This document shows positions 1 to 4,963 of a DNA stretch of 8,436 bases, piece after piece. How positions within the stretch are numbered: position 1 is the stretch's first letter; each line of letters starts with the position of its first letter. This stretch comes from an uncultured Oscillospiraceae bacterium (GTDB lineage Bacteria; Bacillota; Clostridia; Oscillospirales; Acutalibacteraceae). The stretch is taken from NCBI GenBank assembly GCA_900543555.1, contig UQRL01000056.1:1-8436 (forward strand), read 5' to 3'. The notes below the pieces were generated by a model, which was given only the letters and a program-made list of their open reading frames with translations, was not told where the DNA came from and searched no databases. The position numbers and the translations under genes are program-made.

Positions 1-296
1 TCAATTTTCACAAAGTCCCCGCAGCCCAGCTCCCGGGCCAGGCGGGCAATGCGCACAGCCTCTTCCGCGTTCCGGGCGCCGGAGGTGTTGGGCAGCAGCG
101 TCACCCCCTGGGGAATGTAGTCCAAGATGTTCTCCTTCTCGGTGGTGTTGGCCCGGCGCACCGCCAGGGTGATCATCTGGGCGCCGGCGTCCCGCACCGC
201 GGCCTCAATCAGCTCCAGGGAGTATTTCCCCGAGCCCAAAATGAACCGGGAGGTGAATTCCCTGCCTCCCAGGCTCCAAGTGTCCTGTGTGTTCAT
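1..296 (-). CDS. thiG: Thiazole synthase ThiG, N-terminal part (cut by left edge)
   Basis: ThiG condenses deoxyxylulose 5-phosphate, dehydroglycine and sulfur from ThiS thiocarboxylate to form the thiazole phosphate of thiamine in the cytoplasm. The visible 98 residues match the family start: a short lead, FILGSGKY (18-25), MITLAVRR (41-48), NILDYIP (56-62), [20 protein letters not shown] (67-86) and FVKIE (95-99). Lys97 in that last motif aligns with the Schiff-base lysine of known ThiG proteins. The ATG at 296 is preceded by a GAGGG ribosome site and lies 29 bases after the thiF stop, so it is third in a thiS-thiF-thiG operon and should share the TPP riboswitch control upstream of thiS. About 60% of the protein lies beyond the window. 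Family assignment is firm. Confidence 0.95.
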   Translation of the reverse strand, partial: MNTQDTWSLGGREFTSRFILGSGKYSLELIEAAVRDAGAQMITLAVRRANTTEKENILDYIPQGVTLLPNTSGARNAEEAVRIARLARELGCGDFVKI

Positions 297-325
297 GGTC
301 GATTCCCTCTTTCTAAAAAATAAAG

Positions 326-937
326 TTAAACGTCAAATTCCCCGGCTAGGATGCGCAGTACAGCCTGGGCTTGATGGGCCGCGCAGAGCATCACCCGGGG
401 GGCGAACAGGCTGCTGTTTTGCACATCGCTTTCCCCGTCGCCGCAAAGGTAGAGCCGGGACCCCACCCGCCGGGTGCGGATGGCGTTGGCAGGCCCCAGC
501 CCCGCCATGCCGGAGGCCGCCACCAGGTACGCCTCCGGCAGGCGCTCCAGCACGGTGTTGGTAAGCAGGGCCTTTTCCTCCGGCCGGTCAAAGGCTTCGC
601 AGATCACCTGGGCCCCTTGCAGCAGCAGGGGAATGTTTTCCTCTGTCAGCCGCAGGGCATGAGGCTCCAAACGGAGGTACGGGTTGACCTCCCGCAAATT
701 TTCCGCCAGGGCCATGGGCTTTTCCAGCCCGATCTGAGAGGCCTTGTACTGCTGGCGGTTCAGGTTGGACAGGTCCACCCGGTCAAAGTCGAAGAGGCGC
801 AGCGTGCCCACCCCGGCCCTGGCCAGGGCCAGCGCAATGTGGGAACCCAGCCCCCCCAGCCCGCAGACCGCCACTGTGGCCTGCTGGAAGCGCCCCCACA
901 GAGCCGGGCCGATCCGCCCCCGAAGGGAGGCCTCCAT
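326..937 (-). CDS. thiF: ThiS adenylyltransferase ThiF, short form
   Basis: ThiF is an E1-like enzyme that uses ATP to adenylate the C-terminal glycine of ThiS so that sulfur can be loaded for thiazole synthesis. The 203-residue protein shows the Rossmann nucleotide motif GLGGLGSH (26-33), the acidic strand end [17 protein letters not shown] (48-64) with the Arg/Gln pair typical of MoeB/ThiF/E1 enzymes, and a conserved [11 protein letters not shown] segment (141-151). It is shorter than E. coli ThiF (about 250 residues) and has no paired CxxC zinc motifs, only single cysteines such as C165 and C185. This matches what I recall as 'ThiF family 2' of Clostridia. I chose the ATG at 937 because AGGAA sits just upstream and homology begins there; the open frame continues upstream but overlaps thiS as a shadow. 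It starts 25 bases after thiS ends. Confidence 0.92.
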   Translation of the reverse strand: MEASLRGRIGPALWGRFQQATVAVCGLGGLGSHIALALARAGVGTLRLFDFDRVDLSNLNRQQYKASQIGLEKPMALAENLREVNPYLRLEPHALRLTEENIPLLLQGAQVICEAFDRPEEKALLTNTVLERLPEAYLVAASGMAGLGPANAIRTRRVGSRLYLCGDGESDVQNSSLFAPRVMLCAAHQAQAVLRILAGEFDV

Positions 938-962
938 TGCTTTCCTGGCGGGCGGGCCGCCC

Positions 963-1157
963 TCAGCCCCCGCCCACAAAGCGGACCACCTCCAGCGCGT
1001 CGCCGTCCTCCAGCACAGTGGAGGCGTACTGGGCTTTGGGGACGATGTCCCCATTGCGCTCCACGGCGATGCGGCCGGTTTCGTACCCGGCAGAGGCCAG
1101 AAGCTCCGCCAGGGTCTTGCCCGCCGCGTCCTGGGCCTGCCCATTGACTGTTACCAT
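963..1157 (-). CDS. thiS: Sulfur carrier protein ThiS
   Basis: ThiS is a small ubiquitin-fold protein whose C-terminal Gly-Gly is adenylated by ThiF, converted to a thiocarboxylate, and donates sulfur to ThiG. The 64-residue product begins MVTVNGQ, carries [14 protein letters not shown], the [11 protein letters not shown] strand/turn typical of ThiS, and ends in FVGGG, leaving the required terminal Gly-Gly. Two in-frame ATGs exist, at 1163 and 1157. The AGGAGG at 1165-1170 is only one base from the first but seven from the second, so the second is preferred. It is the first gene of the thi operon, directly after a TPP riboswitch and terminator. Length and ends agree with the family (E. coli ThiS is 66 residues). 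Confidence 0.94.
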   Translation of the reverse strand: MVTVNGQAQDAAGKTLAELLASAGYETGRIAVERNGDIVPKAQYASTVLEDGDALEVVRFVGGG

Positions 1158-1178
1158 ATCCATTCCTCCTTTTTGGAC

Positions 1179-1213
1179 AAAAGAAAACGGGGATACCTGC
1201 TACGGTATCCCCG
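1179..1213 (-). terminator. Intrinsic terminator of the TPP riboswitch
   Basis: In the minus-strand RNA, CGGGGATACC (1213-1204) pairs perfectly with GGTATCCCCG (1197-1188) around a six-base loop, followed by TTTTCTTTT (1187-1179). This 10-bp stem plus U-rich tail lies between the TPP aptamer and the thiS ribosome site (1170-1165). That placement fits transcription attenuation: TPP binding should favour termination and shut off thiSFG. The alternative antiterminator pairing was not resolved by eye. Confidence 0.88.
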
Positions 1214-1219
1214 GGAAAG

Positions 1220-1314
1220 GCGTATGTCACTTCCTACGACGGCATTATCCGTATCAGGTAAAGGGTCGAAGTTGATGACTTCCTCTCAGCCTGCCAATAC
1301 AAGCTCCCCTGGTT
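1220..1314 (-). promoter_or_regulatory. TPP riboswitch (THI element) upstream of thiS
   Basis: The minus-strand RNA carries the conserved thiamine pyrophosphate aptamer core. The pyrimidine-sensing arm has CTGAGA (1289-1284) after a stem formed by AGCTTG (1305-1300) and CAGGCT (1293-1288). A small variable hairpin follows (GAAGT with ACTTC). The pyrophosphate-sensing arm has ACCTGAT, GGATAATGCC (1250-1241) and GTAGGAAGTG (1237-1228). All of these are hallmark consensus blocks of the family. It lies just after the predicted transcription start and before an intrinsic terminator, so it should repress the thiazole operon when TPP is abundant. The outer ends of helix P1 are approximate. Confidence 0.96.
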
Positions 1315-1327
1315 TTTATTTAACTGT

Positions 1328-1356
1328 ATTATAGCAAGCGGCGCCGGATCCGTCAA
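1328..1356 (-). promoter_or_regulatory. Promoter of the thiS-thiF-thiG operon
   Basis: On the minus strand a TTGACG -35 box (1356-1351) and a perfect TATAAT -10 box (1333-1328) are separated by exactly 17 bases. This is close to the ideal vegetative sigma factor promoter. Transcription would start near 1321, a few bases before the TPP aptamer, so the whole riboswitch is included in the leader. Confidence 0.88.
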
Positions 1357-1415
1357 GGGCGGGAAACAGCCCGTGGGAACAAAGCGTGCCAGCTGGGTGG
1401 CGCCCCTGCCGCCGG

Positions 1416-1730
1416 CTATTCCCCCGCGTTTTGGGCGGCGGGCTCCCGGCGGGGCCGGACGGTTACACGCACCCGGTCGCCGGCCTGTTTGTGCAGCGCC
1501 GCGCGGATATCCTTGCGCACGCCGAGAATATAACAGATGGAACCATCCGGGTTTTTCACCCCCATATTGACCAGGCTTCCGGCATAGGGGACCCCATCGA
1601 AGGCGGCGTCCACTTTCAGCCGCCCCACGCCGAACTCCTTCCGGAGATTCAGGGGAAAGCGGACAAAGGCCCCCTTCCCGTCGGGCGTGGACTCGATGAC
1701 GGCTTCAAATTCGTAACAGCGCTGGTCCAT
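1416..1730 (-). CDS. DUF1905 domain protein
   Basis: This is a 104-residue soluble protein with no signal peptide or membrane segment. Residues 6-94 resemble the DUF1905 family: an early strand YEFEAVIE, then GKGAFVRFPLNLRKEFG (18-34), a KVDAAFDGVPYAGSLVNMG stretch (39-57), YILGVRKDIRAALHK (67-81) and GDRVRVTVRPRRE (84-96). The biochemical role of the family is not established, so none is assigned. The ATG at 1730 has GGAGG seven bases upstream. It lies 83 bases after ribU on the same strand with no convincing terminator or promoter between them, so it may be the second gene of the FMN-controlled transcript. No clear terminator follows before the thi promoter. Confidence 0.82.
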   Translation of the reverse strand: MDQRCYEFEAVIESTPDGKGAFVRFPLNLRKEFGVGRLKVDAAFDGVPYAGSLVNMGVKNPDGSICYILGVRKDIRAALHKQAGDRVRVTVRPRREPAAQNAGE

Positions 1731-1813
1731 AGGGCTTCCTCCGTGTGAAAAGGGAATCTACAGTATGGAGTATGGGAGGGAGGGCGTGAGAAAATACAGC
1801 CGGCAGCGCCTTT

Positions 1814-2437
1814 TTAGTCCGCCTTTCCGTGGATGAGGGGGGAAATTTTCTTGTAGACCAAAAAGGTGATCGCTACATCGCACAGGGCCTTGAACAGGGT
1901 GAAGGGACAGTTGAACCACAGCAGGGCCTGGGCCAGGTTTTGCACCGCCGGGTTGATGGCCTGGTACAGCCCCAAAATGGCTTCCAAGGGGTACATGGTG
2001 GCGGTGTAGAAGGGATAGGTGATGAAATAATTGATGGGGAAGCTCATGGCGGCCATCACCACCGCCCCCAGCAAAGAGCCCCACAACGCGCCCCAGCGGT
2101 CCTTGCGGAGCTTGTAGAACAGCCCGGCAGGCACCACAAAGGTGACGCCCAAAAGGAAGTTGCACAGCTCGCCCACACCGGCGGTGGAGGACATGGCCAG
2201 GTTGATGAGGTTTTTCAGAAAGCACACTGCCACCCCGCTGGCAGGCCCCATGGAAAAGGCCGCAATCAGGGCGGGAAGCTCGGAGAAGTCCAGCTTGACA
2301 AAGTGGGGGATGACGGGCAGGCTGAAGCTGAGGAACATCAGCACGGTGGCCACCGCCCCCAAAATGGCAGTCATAGCCAAGGTTCTGGGGTTGACGCGCT
2401 TGCGGCCCGGGGAATTTTGAACAGCGCTCTTTTGCAT
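1814..2437 (-). CDS. ribU: Riboflavin ECF transporter S component RibU
   Basis: RibU is the substrate-binding membrane subunit of an energy-coupling-factor transporter. It captures riboflavin and works with a shared EcfA/EcfA'/EcfT module, which is not in this window. The 207-residue protein has a short basic N-terminus (SPGRKRVNPRTLAMTA) and about six hydrophobic segments. It shows RibU hallmarks: VKLDFSELPALI (47-58), KNLINLAMSSTAGVGELCNF (75-94) and a late NPAVQNLAQALLWFNCPFTLFK region. An in-frame ATG three codons upstream abuts the ribosome site. The ATG at 2437 has AAGGG nine bases before it and begins where family similarity starts, so I prefer it. The FMN riboswitch upstream strongly supports riboflavin as substrate. 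Confidence 0.94.
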   Translation of the reverse strand: MQKSAVQNSPGRKRVNPRTLAMTAILGAVATVLMFLSFSLPVIPHFVKLDFSELPALIAAFSMGPASGVAVCFLKNLINLAMSSTAGVGELCNFLLGVTFVVPAGLFYKLRKDRWGALWGSLLGAVVMAAMSFPINYFITYPFYTATMYPLEAILGLYQAINPAVQNLAQALLWFNCPFTLFKALCDVAITFLVYKKISPLIHGKAD

Positions 2438-2497
2438 AAAAACCATCCCTTTCGGAAAATTTTGCTTGCAAAAGACCGAAGGGGTGGCGAAAGGGCG

Positions 2498-2528
2498 AAA
2501 AAATCCCGGAACCGCGCGCGGCTCCGGG
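2498..2528 (-). terminator. Second terminator hairpin in the ribU leader
   Basis: In the minus-strand RNA a 10-bp stem, CCCGGAGCCG (2528-2519) with CGGTTCCGGG (2514-2505), closes a CGCG loop and includes one G-U pair. It is followed by A and then six U (2503-2498). This is a textbook intrinsic terminator between the FMN aptamer and ribU. It is the better of the two hairpins in this leader and is probably the FMN-controlled switch. Confidence 0.82.
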
Positions 2529-2549
2529 GACCCTTTTCGATGAAATGAG

Positions 2550-2576
2550 AAAAACGGAACGGCGCCCCGCCGTCCC
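2550..2576 (-). terminator. First terminator-like hairpin directly after the FMN aptamer
   Basis: In the minus-strand RNA GGGACGGCG (2576-2568) pairs with CGCCGTTCC (2564-2556) over a three-base loop, with one G-U pair. It is followed by G and five U (2554-2550). The stem starts two bases past the aptamer closing helix P1. It could terminate on its own, or take part in the switch that decides whether the second hairpin forms. Confidence 0.6.
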
Positions 2577-2578
2577 CA

Positions 2579-2715
2579 ATCTTCTATCATCCGGACTTTG
2601 CCTGGATACACCAGGCGTTCACCGTCGGTGCTGGAATCACACCAGCTCGGCGGAGGGTTGCCCCTCCGTTCGCAGACTATACTGCCGGTAAGGAATTGCA
2701 CCTTGCCCCGAAGAT
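2579..2715 (-). promoter_or_regulatory. FMN riboswitch (RFN element) upstream of ribU
   Basis: The minus-strand RNA has the conserved RFN layout. P1 is closed by GATCTTC/GAAGAT-type pairing (2715-2710 with 2584-2579), followed by GGGGCAAGGTG and AATTCC. Next come ACCGGCAGTATAGTC and a GGAGGG/CCCTCC hairpin. The strongly conserved GGTGTGATTCCAGCACCGAC block (2643-2624) follows, and a CCTGG/CCAGG hairpin precedes AGTCCGGATGATAGAAGA. These blocks identify the family clearly. FMN binding should repress riboflavin uptake through the terminators that follow. The aptamer starts a few bases after the predicted transcription start. Confidence 0.97.
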
Positions 2716-2731
2716 CATTTGCTGGTATCAT
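2703..2731 (+). promoter_or_regulatory. nnr: Possible promoter of nnr, overlapping the ribU promoter
   Basis: On the plus strand TTGCCC (2703-2708) and TATCAT (2726-2731) lie 17 bases apart and would give a leader of about 35 bases before the nnr start. The match to consensus is only moderate. The -35 box sits inside the FMN aptamer P1 region of the opposite strand, and the -10 box overlaps the ribU -10 box. It is the best candidate in the short space available, but could be coincidental. Confidence 0.35.
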
Positions 2732-2758
2732 TTTAGTACAGAGTTTTGCGCCTGTCAA
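2730..2758 (-). promoter_or_regulatory. Promoter of ribU
   Basis: On the minus strand a perfect TTGACA -35 box (2758-2753) and a TAAAAT -10 box (2735-2730) are separated by 17 bases. The predicted start near 2723 is about eight bases before the FMN aptamer begins. The -35 box partly overlaps the ribosome binding site of the divergent nnr gene (AAGGAGG, 2757-2763). Confidence 0.86.
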
Positions 2759-2771
2759 GGAGGAATTGGAT

Positions 2772-4304
2772 ATGAAGCTCTTTTGCCGTGATGAGATGCA
2801 GCGCCTGGAGATGGCGGCTGTTGCCGCGGGGGTCCCCCTCGCCCAGCTGATGGAGAACGCGGGCCGGGCCCTGGCCCAAGAAGTGCTGTGCCGCTGCCGC
2901 CCCGTAAAGGGGAAGCGGGCCGTGGTGCTGTGCGGAAGGGGCAACAACGGGGGCGACGGATTTGTCTGCGCCCGGGTGCTGGCCCAGCAGGGCATGGAGT
3001 GCGTGGTCATCCTGGCCCAGGGCGTGCCCCGGACGGACTTGGCGGGGGAGGCTTTCGCCGCCCTGCCGGAAGGGGTGCCGGTCCTCTCGGGAGAGGACCG
3101 GGAGGCGGCCCGCCGGGAGATGGAGGGGGCCGGCGTGCTTATCGACTGCGTGTTCGGCTTCAGCTTCCGGGGAGAGCTTTCCGGCCTGCCCGCCCAGCTG
3201 CTGGGCTTTGCTAACGGGGTGCCCTGCCTGAAGGTCTCCGCCGACCTGCCCAGCGGCGTGGAATGCGACACGGGCCGGGTGTCCGCCGGGGCGTTCCGTG
3301 CGGACGTGACGGTCACGTTTACCGGGAAAAAGCCAGCCAATGCTTCCTACCCCGGCAAGGAGTTCTGTGGGGAGACCGTGGTGCGGCAAGTAGGGGTGCC
3401 CGCCGCCCTTGTGGAGGGGGCGGAGACCCATATTTTTGAAACGGATGCCGGGTTCCCTCCGGCGTGTTTTTCCACCCCGGACCCCCAGGCCAACAAGGGG
3501 GACAATGGAAAGCTGCTGATGGTCTGCGGCAGCTGGGGCATGGCGGGGGCCTGTGTCATGGCGGCCCAGGCAGCTCTGCGCTGTGGGGTGGGACTGCTGC
3601 AAATTGCCGTGGAGGAACGGCTCTACCCCCTCATCGCCCAAGCGGTGCCCCAGGCGGTGTACATCATTTTGGACTGGGAGAACCGGCGGGAAGAGAGCGA
3701 GGAAAGGCTTTTTGAAGCCCTGCGGGGCTGCACTGCCTGCCTGGTGGGCTGCGGCCTGGGGACGGACTCTGAGCGGCTGTGCCCCCTGGTGTTCTCTCAT
3801 TGCCAGCGGCCCTTGGTGGCGGACGCGGACGCCGTCAATTTTCTCTCCCGGCATCCGGGCTTTTTAGAGGGCATTCAGGCGCCTGTGGTGCTGACGCCCC
3901 ATCCAGGGGAGATGGCCCGCCTCTGCGATGACACCATCCCGGAGATCCAATCGGACCGGCTGGGAGCCGCCCGGCAGAAGGCGAGGGACACCGGCGCCGT
4001 GGTGGCCCTGAAGGGGGCGGCTACCGTGGTGGCTTCGCCGGACGGCCGCTGCGCGGTGAACCCCACCGGAAACCCGGGCATGGCAAAAGGGGGCAGCGGC
4101 GACGTGCTGGCTGGCATGGTGGGGGCTTTTCTGGCCCAGGGGATGCAGGCCTTTGAGGCGGCGGTGCTGGCGGTGTACCTTCACGGGTATGCCGGGGACC
4201 GGTGCGCGGAGCGCCTGGGCCAGCGTGCCATGCTGCCCACGGACCTGGTGAAGGCCCTGCCCCAGGTGTTCCAGGCTTTCCCGGCAGGGGAAGGGGCCCT
4301 GTGA
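2772..4304 (+). CDS. nnr: Bifunctional NAD(P)H-hydrate repair enzyme Nnr (epimerase + dehydratase)
   Basis: Nnr repairs hydrated NADH/NADPH. The N-terminal NAXE domain interconverts R and S NAD(P)HX, and the C-terminal NAXD domain dehydrates the S form using ADP or ATP. The 510-residue length fits a full fusion. NAXE (about 1-215) shows CGRGNNGGDGFVCARVL (54-70), the IDCVFGFSFRGEL turn (124-136), ADLPSGV (157-163) and FTGKKPA (183-189). NAXD (about 235-505) shows NKGDNGKLLMVCGS (241-254), a GAC..AAQAALRCGVGLLQ helix, VADADAVN (349-356), LTPHPGEMARL (374-384), LKGAATVV and NPGMAKGGSGDVLAGM (434-449), where D444 is the expected catalytic acid/base. The ATG at 2772 has AGGAGG eight bases upstream. 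Upstream in-frame sequence is only the reverse of the FMN riboswitch. It is monocistronic and divergent from ribU. Confidence 0.95.
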   Translation: MKLFCRDEMQRLEMAAVAAGVPLAQLMENAGRALAQEVLCRCRPVKGKRAVVLCGRGNNGGDGFVCARVLAQQGMECVVILAQGVPRTDLAGEAFAALPEGVPVLSGEDREAARREMEGAGVLIDCVFGFSFRGELSGLPAQLLGFANGVPCLKVSADLPSGVECDTGRVSAGAFRADVTVTFTGKKPANASYPGKEFCGETVVRQVGVPAALVEGAETHIFETDAGFPPACFSTPDPQANKGDNGKLLMVCGSWGMAGACVMAAQAALRCGVGLLQIAVEERLYPLIAQAVPQAVYIILDWENRREESEERLFEALRGCTACLVGCGLGTDSERLCPLVFSHCQRPLVADADAVNFLSRHPGFLEGIQAPVVLTPHPGEMARLCDDTIPEIQSDRLGAARQKARDTGAVVALKGAATVVASPDGRCAVNPTGNPGMAKGGSGDVLAGMVGAFLAQGMQAFEAAVLAVYLHGYAGDRCAERLGQRAMLPTDLVKALPQVFQAFPAGEGAL

Positions 4305-4321
4305 GGGGGCAACAGCCCGCA

Positions 4322-4357
4322 AAGCGGCCCGGCCTTGTGAAAAGGTCCGGGCCGCTT
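4322..4357. terminator. Hairpin between convergent nnr and elaA, probable shared terminator
   Basis: An 11-bp perfect stem, AAGCGGCCCGG (4322-4332) with CCGGGCCGCTT (4347-4357), is extended by an inner CCTT/AAGG pairing across a one-base bulge. It lies 17 bases after the nnr stop and 14 bases after the elaA stop on the opposite strand. The U-tract is weak on both strands (TTCTC forward, TTTGC reverse), so strength as an intrinsic terminator is uncertain, but the position fits a bidirectional one. Confidence 0.65.
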
Positions 4358-4371
4358 CTCATGGGCAGGGC

Positions 4372-4806
4372 TCACTCCCGCAGCATCTGGATGTGGGGGA
4401 TGCCGTCCTCTAAAAACTCCTCCGAGACCTGCCGGAAGCCGAACTTCTCGTAAAAGCCTTTGGCGTAGGTCTGGGCCTCGATGCGCAGGGGCCCCTTTCC
4501 CAGCCAGGCCTCCGCGGCTTTCAGCCCCCGGCGCAGCAGCTCCGCCCCCAGGCCTTGGCCCCGCGCCCGTGTGGCCACCCTTCCCAGAGAGGCTTCCGGG
4601 AAGGAAACGCCCGGCCGCAGCACCCGCAGATAGGCCTGAACCCCGGTTTCATCCCAGGCAAAGACGTGCAGGGCCTCGGGGTCCTTTCCGTCCAGCTCGG
4701 GGTAAGGGCAGCGCTGCTCCACCACGAACACGTCCACCCGCAGCTGGAGAAGCCGGTAGAGCTCTTCCGGGGACAAATCCGCAAAGCGTTTGCATTCCCA
4801 CTGCAT
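4372..4806 (-). CDS. elaA: ElaA-like GNAT family N-acetyltransferase
   Basis: This is a 144-residue cytoplasmic GNAT-fold protein that should transfer an acetyl group from acetyl-CoA to an amine; the natural substrate is not known. It matches E. coli ElaA along its length: LYRLLQLRVDVFVVEQRCPY (16-35), LDGKDPEALHVFAW (38-51), AYLRVLRPG, the acetyl-CoA loop GRVATRARGQGLGAELL (75-91) with the R/Q-x-x-G-x-G/A pattern, FYEKFGF (118-124) and the ElaA-type ending EEFLEDGIPHIQM (129-141). The ATG at 4806 has AGGAGG six bases upstream. The frame stays open further upstream, but that part lies over the promoter. It is convergent with nnr and divergent from the CmpB-like gene. Confidence 0.9.
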   Translation of the reverse strand: MQWECKRFADLSPEELYRLLQLRVDVFVVEQRCPYPELDGKDPEALHVFAWDETGVQAYLRVLRPGVSFPEASLGRVATRARGQGLGAELLRRGLKAAEAWLGKGPLRIEAQTYAKGFYEKFGFRQVSEEFLEDGIPHIQMLRE

Positions 4807-4837
4807 AAGCTGCCTCCTTTCAGGGGTATTTTCCCCC

Positions 4838-4846
4838 ATTATAGCA
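4838..4846 (-). promoter_or_regulatory. Extended -10 promoter of the elaA-like gene
   Basis: On the minus strand the sequence TGCTATAAT (4846-4838) contains a perfect -10 box with the TGn extension. At the 17-base spacing the upstream hexamer is only TTCCCC, so recognition probably depends on the extended -10 element. The predicted start is about 25 bases before the start codon at 4806. Confidence 0.75.
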
Positions 4847-4881
4847 TAGATTTCCCAAGGGGGGAAGGCGGGCGGCCCGGC

Positions 4882-4910
4882 TTTACAAACCGGCCGGAAT
4901 CTGCTACAAT
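4882..4910 (+). promoter_or_regulatory. Promoter of the CmpB-like membrane protein gene
   Basis: On the plus strand TTTACA (4882-4887) and TACAAT (4905-4910) are 17 bases apart, and a TGC extension precedes the -10 box. Transcription would start near 4917, giving a leader of about 47 bases. A copy of CGGCCGGAA lies in the spacer (4891-4899), and a second lies just past the start (4929-4937). Confidence 0.8.
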
Positions 4911-4963
4911 AGCTCAAATAGCCGGCTGCGGCCGGAAGTTTTTTGGAAATAGGGGAAATGTGG

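Noticed and set aside
1357..1415. Possible terminator after the DUF1905 gene
   Set aside because: Only short pairings such as CGGG/CCCG are visible and there is no U-tract, so no terminator was called.
1829..2548. Plus-strand open frame of 239 residues opposite ribU
   Set aside because: Low-complexity Gly/His/Gln-rich translation and no ribosome site; it is a shadow of ribU.
2598..2771. In-frame upstream extension of nnr
   Set aside because: It is the reverse complement of the FMN riboswitch and has no ribosome site. AGGAGG before 2772 and domain similarity fix the start there.
2438..3340. Long upstream in-frame extension of ribU on the minus strand, giving a 508-residue frame
   Set aside because: It runs over terminators, the FMN riboswitch and the antisense of nnr. 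Family similarity and the ribosome site both place the start at 2437.
2733..3854. Minus-strand open frame of 373 residues opposite nnr
   Set aside because: The product is rich in His, Gln, Gly and Pro with no family motifs, as expected for the antisense of a GC-rich gene. The plus strand encodes a clear Nnr.
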